Shown here: piece by piece, positions 33,701 to 50,188 of the stretch
How the letters are laid out: every line of letters begins with the position of its first letter
Position numbering within the stretch: position 1 is the first letter of the stretch
Source: Bugula neritina
Lineage: Eukaryota > Bryozoa > Gymnolaemata > Cheilostomatida > Bugulidae
Length of the DNA: 64,000 nucleotides
NCBI GenBank assembly: GCA_964035545.1
Contig: CAXIUT010000183.1
Coordinates: forward strand, 1,178,001-1,242,000
Direction of reading: 5' to 3'
The notes under the pieces: generated by a model
Told to the model about the DNA's origin: nothing
The model's input: only the letters and a program-made list of their open reading frames with translations
Databases searched by the model: none
Program-made: the position numbers and the translations under genes

Positions 33701-36700
33701 AAAATACTGCAACATACTGAAATATACTGCGACACCTAGCAATATACTGTAACATACTGAAATATGCTCTAGCACACTGAAATACAATGCAACTTACTGA
33801 AATATACTGCAACATACTGAAATACACTGCAACATCCTACAATATGCTGAAATACACAGTAACACATTGAAATACACTGCAACACTTTGAAATATACTGC
33901 AACATACCGAAATATATGGTAAACTACTGCAACATACTACAACATACTGAAATACACTGCAACACATTGAAATATACTGCGACATACCTAAATATACGGT
34001 AATATACTGAAATATACTGTAACACATTGAAAAATACTGCAACATACTGAAATATACTGTAACACACCGAAATATACTGCAACATACTGAAATACACTGT
34101 AACATACTGAAATACACTGCTACATACTGAAATATACTGCAACATACTGCAACATACTGAAATACACAGTAACATACTGAAATAAACTGCAACATACTAC
34201 AACATATTGAAATACACTGCAACACATTGAAATATACTGCAACATACCTAAATATACGGTAATATACTGAAATTCACTGTAACGCATTGCAAAAGACTGC
34301 AACATACTGAAATTCACTGCGACACACTGAAATACGCTGCAAAATACTACAACATACTGAAATAAACTGTAACATGTTGAAATACACTGCAACACATTGA
34401 AAAATACTGCAACATACTGAAATATACTGTAACACACTGAAATATACTGCAACATACTGAAATACACTGTAACATACTGAAATATACTGCAACATACTGA
34501 AATACACTGCTTCATACTGAAATATACTGCAACATACTGCAACATACTGCAATACACTGTAAAATACTGAAATACACTGCAACATACTACAACATATTGA
34601 AATACACTGCAACACATTGAAATACACTGCAACTTATCGAATATATGGAAAACTACTGAAATATACTGTAACGCATTGAAAAAGACTGCAACATACTGAA
34701 ATATATTGCGACACATTGCAATATACTGTAATATACTGAAAAATGCTGTATCACACTGAAATATACTGCAATTCGCTGAAATATGCTGCAACATACTGAA
34801 ATACACCGCAACATCCTACAACATACTAAAATACACTGTAACATTTCGAAATACACTGCAACACATTGAATTATACTGCAACATAACGAAATATATGGTA
34901 AACTACTGAAATATATTTTAACAAATTGAAAAATACTGCAACATACTGAAATATACTGTAACACACTGAAGTATACTGCAACATACTGAAATACACTGTA
35001 ACATACTGAAATATACTGCAACATACTGAAATACACTGCTACATACTGAAATATACTGCAACGTACTGCAACATACTGCAGCATACTGAAATACACTGTA
35101 ACATACTGAAATACACTGCAACATACTACCACATATTGAAATACACTGCAACACATTGAAATGTACTGCAACATACCGAAATATATGGAAAACTACTGAA
35201 ATATACTGTAACGCATTGAAAAAGACTGCAACATACTGAAATATATTGCGACACATTGCAATATACTGTAATATACTGAAAAATGCTGTATCACACTGAA
35301 ATATACTGCAATTCGCTGAAATATACTGCAACATACTGAAATACACCGCAACATCCTACAACATACTAAAATACACTGTAACATTTCGAAATACACTGCA
35401 ACACATTGAATTATACTGCAACATAACGAAATATATGGTAAACTACTGAAATATATTTTAACAAATTGAAAAATACTGCAACATACTGAATATACTGTAA
35501 CACACTGAAGTATACTGCAACATACTGAAATACACTGTAACATACTGAAATATACTGCAACATACTGAAATACACTGCTACATACTGAAATATACTGCAA
35601 CGTACTGCAACATACTGCAGCATACTGAAATACACTGTAACATACTGAAATACACTGCAACATACTACCACATATTGAAATACACTGCAACACATTGAAA
35701 TGTACTGCAACATACCGAAATATATGGTAAACTACTAAAATATACTGTAACACATTGAAAAATACTGCAACATACTGAAATATACTGCGACACCTAGCAA
35801 TATACTGTAACATACTGAAATATGCTCTAGCACACTGAAATACAATGCAACTTACTGAAATATACTGCAACATACTGAAATACACTGCAACATCCTACAA
35901 TATGCTGAAATACACAGTAACATATTGAAATACACTGCAACACTTTGAAATATACTGCAACATACCGAAATATATGGTAAACTACTGCAACATACTACAA
36001 CATACTGAAATACACTGCAACACATTGAAATATACTGCGACATACCTAAATATACGGTAATATACTGAAATATACTGTAAAACATTGAAAAACACTGCAA
36101 CATACTGAAATATACTGTAACACATCGAAATATACTGCAACATACTGAAATACACTGTAACATACTGAAATACACTGCTACATACTGAAATATACTGCAA
36201 CATACTGCAACATACTGAAATACACAGTAACATACTGAAATAAACTGCAACATACTACAACATATTGAAATACACTGCAACACATTGAAATATACTGCAA
36301 CATACCTAAATATACGGTAATATACTGAAATTCACTGTAACGCATTGCAAAATACTGCAACATACTGAAATTCACTGCGACACACTGAAATACGCTGCAA
36401 AATACTACAACATACTGAAATAAACTGTAACATGTTGAAATACACTGCAACACATTGAAAAATACTGCAACATACTGAAATATACTGTAACACACTGAAA
36501 TATACTGCAACATACTGAAATACACTGTAACATACTGAAATATACTGCAACATACTGAAATACACTGCTACATACTGAAATATACTGCAACATACTGCAA
36601 CATACTGCAATACACTGTAAAATACTGAAATACACTGCAACATACTACAACATATTGAAATACACTGCAACACATTGAAATACACTGCAACTTATCGAAT

Positions 36701-39700
36701 ATATGGAAAACTACTGAAATATACTGTAACGCATTGAAAAAGACTGCAACATACTGAAATATATTGCGACACATTGCAATATACTGTAATATACTGAAAA
36801 ATGCTGTATCACACTGAAATATACTGCAATTCGCTGAAATATACTGCAACATACTGAAATACACCGCAACATCCTACAACATACTAAAATACACTGTAAC
36901 ATTTCGAAATACACTGCAACACATTGAATTATACTGCAACATAACGAAATATATGGTAAACTACTGAAATATATTTTAACAAATTGAAAAATACTGCAAC
37001 ATACTGAATATACTGTAACACACTGAAGTATACTGCAACATACTGAAATACACTGTAACATACTGAAATATACTGCAACATACTGAAATACACTGCTACA
37101 TACTGAAATATACTGCAACGTACTGCAACATACTGCAGCATACTGAAATACACTGTAACATACTGAAATACACTGCAACATACTACCACATATTGAAATA
37201 CACTGCAACACATTGAAATGTACTGCAACATACCGAAATATATGGTAAACTACTAAAATATACTGTAACACATTGAAAAATACTGCAACATACTGAAATA
37301 TACTGCGACACCTAGCAATATACTGTAACATACTGAAATATGCTCTAGCACACTGAAATACAATGCAACTTACTGAAATATACTGCAACATACTGAAATA
37401 CACTGCAACATCCTACAATATGCTGAAATACACAGTAACATATTGAAATACACTGCAACACTTTGAAATATACTGCAACATACCGAAGTATATGGTAAAC
37501 TACTGCAACATACTACAACATACTGAAATACACTGCAACACATTGAAATATACTGCGACATACCTAAATATACGGTAATATACTGAAATATACTGTAACA
37601 CATTGAAAAATACTGCAACATACTGAAATATACTGTAACACACCGAAATATACTGCAACATACTGAAATACACTGTAACATACTGAAATACACTGCTACA
37701 TACTGAAATATACTGCAACATACTGCAACATACTGAAATACACAGTAACATACTGAAATAAACTGCAACATACTACAACATATTGAAATACACTGCAACA
37801 CATTGAAATATACTGCAACATACCTAAATATACGGTAATATACTGAAATTCACTGTAACGCATTGCAAAATACTGCAACATACTGAAATTCACTGCGACA
37901 CACTGAAATACGCTGCAAAATACTACAACATACTGAAATAAACTGTAACATGTTGAAATACACTGCAACACATTGAAAAATGCTGCAACATACTGAAATA
38001 TACTGTAACACACTGAAATATACTGCAACATACTGAAATACACTGTAACATACTGAAATATACTGCAACATACTGAAATACACTGCTACATACTGAAATA
38101 TACCGCAACATACTGCAACATACTGCAATACACTGTAAAATACTGAAATACACTGCAACATACTACTACAACATATTGAAATACACTGCAACACATTGAA
38201 ATACACTGCAACTTACCGAATATATGGTAAACTACTGAAATATACTGTAACGCATTGAAAAGTACTGCAACATACTGAAATATACTGTAACACACTGAAA
38301 TATACTGCAACATACTGAAATACACTGTAACATACTGAAATATACTGCAACATACTGAAATACACTGCTACATACTGAAATATACTGCAACGTACTGCAA
38401 CATACTGCAGCATACTGAAATACACTGTAACATACTGAAATACACTGCAACATACTACCACATATTGAAATACACTGCAACACATTGAAATGTACTGCAA
38501 CATACCGAAATATATGGTAAACTACTAAAATATACTGTAACACATTGAAAAATACTGCAACATACTGAAATATACTGCGACACCTAGCAATATACTGTAA
38601 CATACTGAAATATGCTCTAGCACACTGAAATACAATGCAACTTACTGAAATATACTGCAACATACTGAAATACACTGCAACATCCTACAATATGCTGAAA
38701 TACACAGTAACATATTGAAATACACTGCAACACTTTGAAATATACTGCAACATACCGAAATATATGGTAAACTACTGCAACATACTACAACATACTGAAA
38801 TACACTGCAACACATTGAAATATACTGCGACATACCTAAATATACGGTAATATACTGAAATATACTGTAACACATTGAAAAATACTGCAACATACTGAAA
38901 TATACTGTAACACACCGAAATATACTGCAACATACTGAAATACACTGTAACATACTGAAATACACTGCTACATACTGAAATATACTGCAACATACTGCAA
39001 CATACTGAAATACACAGTAACATACTGAAATAAACTGCAACATACTACAACATATTGAAATACACTGCAACACATTGAAATATACTGCAACATACCTAAA
39101 TATACGGTAATATACTGAAATTCACTGTAACGCATTGCAAAATACTGCAACATACTGAAATTCACTGCGACACACTGAAATACGCTGCAAAATACTACAA
39201 CATACTGAAATAAACTGTAACATGTTGAAATACACTGCAACACATTGAAAAATACTGCAACATACTGAAATATACTGTAACACACTGAAATATACTGCAA
39301 CATACTGAAATACACTGTAACATACTGAAATATACTGCAACATACTGAAATACACTGCTTCATACTGAAATATACTGCAACATACTGCAACATACTGCAA
39401 TACACTGTAAAATACTGAAATACACTGCAACATACTACAACATATTGAAATACACTGCAACACATTGAAATACACTGCAACTTATCGAATATATGGAAAA
39501 CTACTGAAATATACTGTAACGCATTGAAAAAGACTGCAACATACTGAAATATATTGCGACACATTGCAATATACTGTAATATACTGAAAAATGCTGTATC
39601 ACACTGAAATATACTGCAATTCGCTGAAATATACTGCAACATACTGAAATACACCGCAACATCCTACAACATACTAAAATACACTGTAACATTTCGAAAT

Positions 39701-42700
39701 ACACTGCAACACATTGAATTATACTGCAACATAACGAAATATATGGTAAACTACTGAAATATATTTTAACAAATTGAAAAATACTGCAACATACTGAAAT
39801 ATACTGTAACACACTGAAGTATACTGCAACATACTGAAATACACTGTAACATACTGAAATATACTGCAACATACTGCAACATACTGAAATACACAGTAAC
39901 ATACTGAAATAAACTGCAAAATACTACAACATATTGAAATACACTGCAACACATTGAAATATACTGCAACATACCTAAATATACGGTAATATACTGAAAT
40001 TCACTGTAACGCATTGCAAAATACTGCAACATACTGAAATTCACTGCGACACACTGAAATACGCTGCAAAATACTACAACATACTGAAATAAACTGTAAC
40101 ATGTTGAAATACACTGCAACACATTGAAAAATACTGCAACATACTGAAATATACTGTAACACACTGAAATATACTGCAACATACTGAAATACACTGTAAC
40201 ATACTGAAATATACTGCAACATACTGAAATACACTGCTACATACTGAAATATACTGCAACATACTGCAACATACTGCAATACACTGTAAAATACTGAAAT
40301 ACACTGCAACATACTACAACATATTGAAATACACTGCAACACATTGAAATACACTGCAACTTATCGAATATATGGAAAACTACTGAAATATACTGTAACG
40401 CATTGAAAAAGACTGCAACATACTGAAATATATTGCGACACATTGCAATATACTGTAATATACTGAAAAATGCTGTATCACACTGAAATATACTGCAATT
40501 CGCTGAAATATACTGCAACATACTGAAATACACCGCAACATCCTACAACATACTAAAATACACTGTAACATTTCGAAATACACTGCAACACATTGAATTA
40601 TACTGCAACATAACGAAATATATGGTAGACTACTGAAATATATTTTAACAAATTGAAAAATACTGCAACATACTGAATATACTGTAACACACTGAAGTAT
40701 ACTGCAACATACTGAAATACACTGTAACATACTGAAATATACTGCAACATACTGAAATACACTGCTACATACTGAAATATACTGCAACGTACTGCAACAT
40801 ACTGCAGCATACTGAAATACACTGTAACATACTGAAATACACTGCAACATACTACCACATATTGAAATACACTGCAACACATTGAAATGTACTGCAACAT
40901 ACCGAAATATATGGTAAACTACTAAAATATACTGTAACACATTGAAAAATACTGCAACATACTGAAATATACTGCGACACCTAGCAATATACTGTAACAT
41001 ACTGAAATATGCTCTAGCACACTGAAATACAATGCAACTTACTGAAATATACTGCAACATACTGAAATACACTGCAACATCCTACAATATGCTGAAATAC
41101 ACAGTAACATATTGAAATACACTGCAACACTTTGAAATATACTGCAACATACCGAAGTATATGGTAAACTACTGCAACATACTACAACATACTGAAATAC
41201 ACTGCAACACATTGAAATATACTGCGACATACCTAAATATACGGTAATATACTGAAATATACTGTAACACATTGAAAAATACTGCAACATACTGAAATAT
41301 ACTGTAACACACCGAAATATACTGCAACATACTGAAATACACTGTAACATACTGAAATACACTGCTACATACTGAAATATACTGCAACATACTGCAACAT
41401 ACTGAAATACACAGTAACATACTGAAATAAACTGCAACATACTACAACATATTGAAATACACTGCAACACATTGAAATATACTGCAACATACCTAAATAT
41501 ACGGTAATATACTGAAATTCACTGTAACGCATTGCAAAATACTGCAACATACTGAAATTCACTGCGACACACTGAAATACGCTGCAAAATACTACAACAT
41601 ACTGAAATAAACTGTAACATGTTGAAATACACTGCAACACATTGAAAAATACTGCAACATACTGAAATATACTGTAACACACTGAAATATACTGCAACAT
41701 ACTGAAATACACTGTAACATACTGAAATATACTGCAACATACTGAAATACACTGCTACATACTGAAATATACCGCAACATACTGCAACATACTGCAATAC
41801 ACTGTAAAATACTGAAATACACTGCAACATACTACTACAACATATTGAAATACACTGCAACACATTGAAATACACTGCAACTTACCGAATATATGGTAAA
41901 CTACTGAAATATACTGTAACGCATTGAAAAGTACTGCAACATACTGAAATATACTGTAACACACTGAAATATACTGCAACATACTGAAATACACTGTAAC
42001 ATACTGAAATATACTGCAACATACTGAAATACACTGCTACATACTGAAATATACTGCAACGTACTGCAACATACTGCAGCATACTGAAATACACTGTAAC
42101 ATACTGAAATACACTGCAACATACTACCACATATTGAAATACACTGCAACACATTGAAATGTACTGCAACATACCGAAATATATGGTAAACTACTAAAAT
42201 ATACTGTAACACATTGAAAAATACTGCAACATACTGAAATATACTGCGACACCTAGCAATATACTGTAACATACTGAAATATGCTCTAGCACACTGAAAT
42301 ACAATGCAACTTACTGAAATATACTGCAACATACTGAAATACACTGCAACATCCTACAATATGCTGAAATACACAGTAACATATTGAAATACACTGCAAC
42401 ACTTTGAAATATACTGCAACATACCGAAATATATGGTAAACTACTGCAACATACTACAACATACTGAAATACACTGCAACACATTGAAATATACTGCGAC
42501 ATACCTAAATATACGGTAATATACTGAAATATACTGTAACACATTGAAAAATACTGCAACATACTGAAATATACTGTAACACACCGAAATATACTGCAAC
42601 ATACTGAAATACACTGTAACATACTGAAATACACTGCTACATACTGAAATATACTGCAACATACTGCAACATACTGAAATACACAGTAACATACTGAAAT

Positions 42701-42986
42701 AAACTGCAACATACTACAACATATTGAAATACACTGCAACACATTGAAATATACTGCAACATACCTAAATATACGGTAATATACTGAAATTCACTGTAAC
42801 GCATTGCAAAATACTGCAACATACTGAAATTCACTGCGACACACTGAAATACGCTGCAAAATACTACAACATACTGAAATAAACTGTAACATGTTGAAAT
42901 ACACTGCAACACATTGAAAAATACTGCAACATACTGAAATATACTGTAACACACTGAAATATACTGCAACATACTGAAATACACTG
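30707..42986. repeat. 12.3-kb duplicated tract, copy 2
   Basis: Partner of the tract at 8,740-21,019, offset 21,967 bp, with the same order of 2,058-, 1,518-, 1,272- and 2,397-bp intervals. After 42,986 this copy continues through a complete HOR, whereas the first copy skips to a different point at 21,020. Gap-free matching over 12 kb with about five noticed substitutions implies a recent large duplication or gene conversion. An assembly duplication cannot be excluded from sequence alone. Confidence 0.85.
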
Positions 42987-45900
42987 TAACATACTGAAAT
43001 ATACTGCAACATACTGAAATACACTGCTTCATACTGAAATATACTGCAACATACTGCAACATACTGCAATACACTGTAAAATACTGAAATACACTGCAAC
43101 ATACTACAACATATTGAAATACACTGCAACACATTGAAATACACTGCAACTTATCGAATATATGGAAAACTACTGAAATATACTGTAACGCATTGAAAAA
43201 GACTGCAACATACTGAAATATATTGCGACACATTGCAATATACTGTAATATACTGAAAAATGCTGTATCACACTGAAATATACTGCAATTCGCTGAAATA
43301 TACTGCAACATACTGAAATACACCGCAACATCCTACAACATACTAAAATACACTGTAACATTTCGAAATACACTGCAACACATTGAATTATACTGCAACA
43401 TAACGAAATATATGGTAAACTACTGAAATATATTTTAACAAATTGAAAAATACTGCAACATACTGAAATATACTGTAACACACTGAAGTATACTGCAACA
43501 TACTGAAATACACTGTAACATACTGAAATATACTGCAACATACTGAAATACACTGCTACATACTGAAATATACTGCAACGTACTGCAACATACTGCAGCA
43601 TACTGAAATACACTGTAACATACTGAAATACACTGCAACATACTACCACATATTGAAATACACTGCAACACATTGAAATGTACTGCAACATACCGAAATA
43701 TATGGAAAACTACTGAAATATACTGTAACGCATTGAAAAAGACTGCAACATACTGAAATATATTGCGACACATTGCAATATACTGTAATATACTGAAAAA
43801 TGCTGTATCACACTGAAATATACTGCAATTCGCTGAAATATACTGCAACATACTGAAATACACCGCAACATCCTACAACATACTAAAATACACTGTAACA
43901 TTTCGAAATACACTGCAACACATTGAATTATACTGCAACATAACGAAATATATGGTAAACTACTGAAATATATTTTAACAAATTGAAAAATACTGCAACA
44001 TACTGAATATACTGTAACACACTGAAGTATACTGCAACATACTGAAATACACTGTAACATACTGAAATATACTGCAACATACTGAAATACACTGCTACAT
44101 ACTGAAATATACTGCAACGTACTGCAACATACTGCAGCATACTGAAATACACTGTAACCTACTGAAATACACTGCAACATACTACCACATATTGAAATAC
44201 ACTGCAACACATTGAAATGTACTGCAACATACCGAAATATATGGTAAACTACTAAAATATACTGTAACACATTGAAAAATACTGCAACATACTGAAATAT
44301 ACTGCGACACCTAGCAATATACTGTAACATACTGAAATATGCTCTAGCACACTGAAATACAATGCAACTTACTGAAATATACTGCAACATACTGAAATAC
44401 ACTGCAACATCCTACAATATGCTGAAATACACAGTAACATATTGAAATACACTGCAACACTTTGAAATATACTGCAACATACCGAAGTATATGGTAAACT
44501 ACTGCAACATACTACAACATACTGAAATACACTGCAACACATTGAAATATACTGCGACATACCTAAATATACGGTAATATACTGAAATATACTGTAACAC
44601 GTTGAAAAATACTGCAACATACTGAAATATACTGTAACACACCGAAATATACTGCAACATACTGAAATACACTGTAACATACTGAAATACACTGCTACAT
44701 ACTGAAATATACTGCAACATACTGCAACATACTGAAATACACAGTAACATACTGAAATAAACTGCAACATACTACAACATATTGAAATACACTGCAACAC
44801 ATTGAAATATACTGCAACATACCTAAATATACGGTAATATACTGAAATTCACTGTAACGCATTGCAAAATACTGCAACATACTGAAATTCACTGCGACAC
44901 ACTGAAATACGCTGCAAAATACTACAACATACTGAAATAAACTGTAACATGTTGAAATACACTGCTACACATTGAAAAATACTGCAACATACTGAAATAT
45001 ACTGTAACACACTGAAATATACTGCAACATACTGAAATACACTGTAACATACTGAAATATACTGCAACATACTGAAATACACTGCTACATACTGAAATAT
45101 ACCGCAACATACTGCAACATACTGCAATACACTGTAAAATACTGAAATACACTGCAACATACTACTACAACATATTGAAATACACTGCAACACATTGAAA
45201 TACACTGCAACTTACCGAATATATGGTAAACTACTGAAATATACTGTAACGCATTGAAAAGTACTGCAACATACTGAAATATACTGTAACACACTGAAAT
45301 ATACTGCAACATACTGAAATACACTGTAACATACTGAAATATACTGCAACATACTGAAATACACTGCTACATACTGAAATATACTGCAACGTACTGCAAC
45401 ATACTGCAGCATACTGAAATACACTGTAACATACTGAAATACACTGCAACATACTACCACATATTGAAATACACTGCAACACATTGAAATGCACTGCAAC
45501 ATACCGAAATATATGGTAAACTACTAAAATATACTGTAACACATTGAAAAATACTGCAACATACTGAAATATACTGCGACACCTAGCAATATACTGTAAC
45601 ATACTGAAATATGCTCTAGCACACTGAAATACAATGCAACTTACTGAAATATACTGCAACATACTGAAATACACTGCAACATCCTACAATATGCTGAAAT
45701 ACACAGTAACATATTGAAATACACTGCAACACTTTGAAATATACTGCAACATACCGAAGTATATGGTAAACTACTGCAACATACTACAACATACTGAAAT
45801 ACACTGCAACACATTGAAATATACTGCGACATACCTAAATATACGGTAATATACTGAAATATACTGTAACACATTGAAAAATACTGCAACATACTGAAAT

Positions 45901-46795
45901 ATACTGTAACACACCGAAATATACTGCAACATACTGAAATACACTGTAACATACTGAAATACACCGCTACATACTGAAATATACTGCAACATACTGCAAC
46001 ATACTGAAATACACAGTAACATACTGAAATAAACTGCAACATACTACAACATATTGAAATACACTGCAACACATTGAAATATACTGCAACATACCTAAAT
46101 ATACGGTAATATACTGAAATTCACTGTAACGCATTGCAAAATACTGCAACATACTGAAATTCACTGCGACACACTGAAATACGCTGCAAAATACTACAAC
46201 ATACTGAAATAAACTGTAACATGTTGAAGTACACTGCAACACATTGAAAAATACTGCAACATACTGAAATATACTGTAACACACTGAAATATACTGCAAC
46301 ATACTGAAATACACTGTAACATACTGAAATATACTGCAACATACTGAAATACACTGCTACATACTGAAATATACCGCAACATACTGCAACATACTGCAAT
46401 ACACTGTAAAATACTGAAATACACTGCAACATACTACTACAACATATTGAAATACACTGCAACACATTGAAATACACTGCAACTTACCGAATATATGGTA
46501 AACTACTGAAATATACTGTAACGCATTGAAAAGTACTGCAACATACTGAAATATACTGTAACACACTGAAATATACTGCAACATACTGAAATACACTGTA
46601 ACATACTGAAATATACTGCAACATACTGAAATACACTGCTACATACTGAAATATACTGCAACGTACTGCAACATACTGCAGCATACTGAAATACACTGTA
46701 ACATACTGAAATACACTGCAACATACTACCACATATTGAAATACACTGCAACACATTGAAATGTACTGCAACATACCGAAATATATGATAAACTA

Positions 46796-49700
46796 CTAAA
46801 ATATACTGTAACACATTGAAAAATACTGCAACATACTGAAATATACTGCGACACCTAGCAATATGCTGTAACATACTGAAATATGCTCTAGCACACTGAA
46901 ATACAATGCAACTTACTGAAATATACTGCAACATACTGAAATACACTGCAACATCCTACAATATGCTGAAATACACAGTAACATATTGAAATACACTGCA
47001 ACACTTTGAAATATACTGCGACATACCTAAATATACGGTAATATACTGAAATATACTGTAACACATTGAAAAATACTGCAACATACTGAAATATACTGTA
47101 ACACACCGAAATATACTGCAACATACTGAAATACACTGTAACATACTGAAATACACTGCTACATACTGAAATATACTGCAACATACTGCAACATACTGAA
47201 ATACACAGTAACATACTGAAATAAACTGCAACATACTACAACATATTGAAATACACTGCAACACATTGAAATATACTGCAACATACCTAAATATACGGTA
47301 ATATACTGAAATTCACTGTAACGCATTGCAAAATACTGCAACATACTGAAATTCACTGCGACACGCTGAAATACGCTGCAAAATACTACAACATACTGAA
47401 ATAAACTGTGACATGTTGAAATACACTGCAACACATTGAAAAATACTGCAACATACTGAAATATACTGTAACACACTGAAATATACTGCAACATACTGAA
47501 ATACACTGTAACATACTGAAATATACTGCAACATACTGAAATACACTGCTTCATACTGAAATATACTGCAACATACTGCAACATACTGCAATACACTGTA
47601 AAATACTGAAATACACTGCAACATACTACAACATATTGAAATACACTGCAACACATTGAAATACACCGCAACTTATCGAATATATGGAAAACTACTGAAA
47701 TATACTGTAACGCATTGAAAAAGACTGCAACATACTGAAATATATTGCGACACATTGCAATATACTGTAATATACTGAAAAATGCTGTATCACACTGAAA
47801 TATACTGCAATTCGCTGAAATATACTGCAACATACTGAAATACACCGCAACATCCTACAACATACTAAAATACAGTGTAACATTTCGAAATACACTGCAA
47901 CACATTGAATTATACTGCAACATAACGAAATATATGGTAAACTACTGAAATATATTTTAACAAATTGAAAAATACTGCAACATACTGAAATATACTGCGA
48001 CACCTAGCAATATACTGTAACATACTGAAATATGCTCTAGCACACTGAAATACAATGCAACTTACTGAAATATACTGCAACATACTGAAATACACTGCAA
48101 CATCCTACAATATGCTGAAATACACAGTAACATATTGAAATACACTGCAACACTTTGAAATATACTGCAACATACCGAAGTATATGGTAAACTACTGCAA
48201 CATACTACAACATACTGAAATACACTGCAACACATTGAAATATACTGCGACATACCTAAATATACGGTAATATACTGAAATATACTGTAACACATTGAAA
48301 AATACTGCAACATACTGAAATATACTGTAACACACCGAAATATACTGCAACATACTGAAATACACTGTAACATACTGAAATACACTGCTACATACTGAAA
48401 TATACTGCAACATACTGCAACATACTGAAATACACAGTAACATACTGAAATAAACTGCAACATACTACAACATATTGAAATACACTGCAACACATTGAAT
48501 TATACTGCAACATACCTAAATATACGGTAATATACTGAAATTCACTGTAACGCATTGCAAAATACTGCAACATACTGAAATTCACTGCGACACACTGAAA
48601 TACGCTGCAAAATACTACAACATACTGAAATAAACTGTAACATGTTGAAATACACTGCTACACATTGAAAAATACTGCAACATACTGAAATATACTGTAA
48701 CACACTGAAATATACTGCAACATACTGAAATACACTGTAACATACTGAAATATACTGCAACATACTGAAATACACTGCTACATACTGAAATATACCGCAA
48801 CATACTGCAACATACTGCAATACACTGTAAAATACTGAAATACACTGCAACATACTACTACAACATATTGAAATACACTGCAACACATTGAAATACACTG
48901 CAACTTACCGAATATATGGTAAACTACTGAAATATACTGTAACGCATTGAAAAGTACTGCAACATACTGAAATATACTGTAACACACTGAAATATACTGC
49001 AACATACTGAAATACACTGTAACATACTGAAATATACTGCAACATACTGAAATACACTGCTACATACTGAAATATACTGCAACGTACTGCAACATACTGC
49101 AGCATACTGAAATACACTGTAACATACTGAAATACACTGCAACATACTACCACATATTGAAATACACTGCAACACATTGAAATGTACTGCAACATACCGA
49201 AATATATGGTAAACTACTAAAATATACTGTAACACATTGAAAAATACTGCAACATACTGAAATATACTGCGACACCTAGCAATATACTGTAACATACTGA
49301 AATATGCTCTAGCACACTGAAATACAATGCAACTTACTGAAATATACTGCAACATACTGAAATACACTGCAACATCCTACAATATGCTGAAATACACAGT
49401 AACATATTGAAATACACTGCAACACTTTGAAATATACTGCAACATACCGAAGTATATGGTAAACTACTGCAACATACTACAACATACTGAAATACACTGC
49501 AACACATTGAAATATACTGCGACATACCTAAATATACGGTAATATACTGAAATATACTGTAACACATTGAAAAATACTGCAACATACTGAAATATACTGT
49601 AACACACCGAAATATACTGCAACATACTGAAATACACTGTAACATACTGAAATACACTGCTACATACTACAACATATTGAAATACACTGCAACACATTGA

Positions 49701-50188
49701 AATATACTGCAACATACCTAAATATACGGTAATATACTGAAATTCACTGTAACGCATTGCAAAAAACTGCAACATACTGAAATTCACTGCGACACACTGA
49801 AATACGCTGCAAAATGCTACAACATACTGAAATAAACTGTAACATGTTGAAATACACTGCAACACATTGAAAAATACTGCAACATACTGAAATATACTGT
49901 AACACACTGAAATATACTGCAACATACTGAAATACACTGTAACATACTGAAATATACTGCAACATACTGAAATACACTGCTACATACTGAAATATACCGC
50001 AACATACTGCAACATACTGCAATACACTGTAAAATACTGAAATACACTGCAACATACTACTACAACATATTGAAATACACTGCAACACATTGAAATACAC
50101 TGCAACTTACCGAATATATGGTAAACTACTGAAATATACTGTAACGCATTGAAAAGTACTGCAACATACTGAAATATACTGTAACACA
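46796..50188. repeat. 3,393-bp tandem duplication, copy A
   Basis: First of two adjacent, directly repeated 3,393-bp segments. Private variants shared by the copies include GCTG near 46,865 (50,258 in copy B), CACGCTG near 47,366, the GTGACATG unit near 47,410, the TACAGTG unit near 47,874, and a 70-bp deletion near 49,667. These variants are absent from most other HOR copies, so the duplication arose after they did. Confidence 0.88.
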
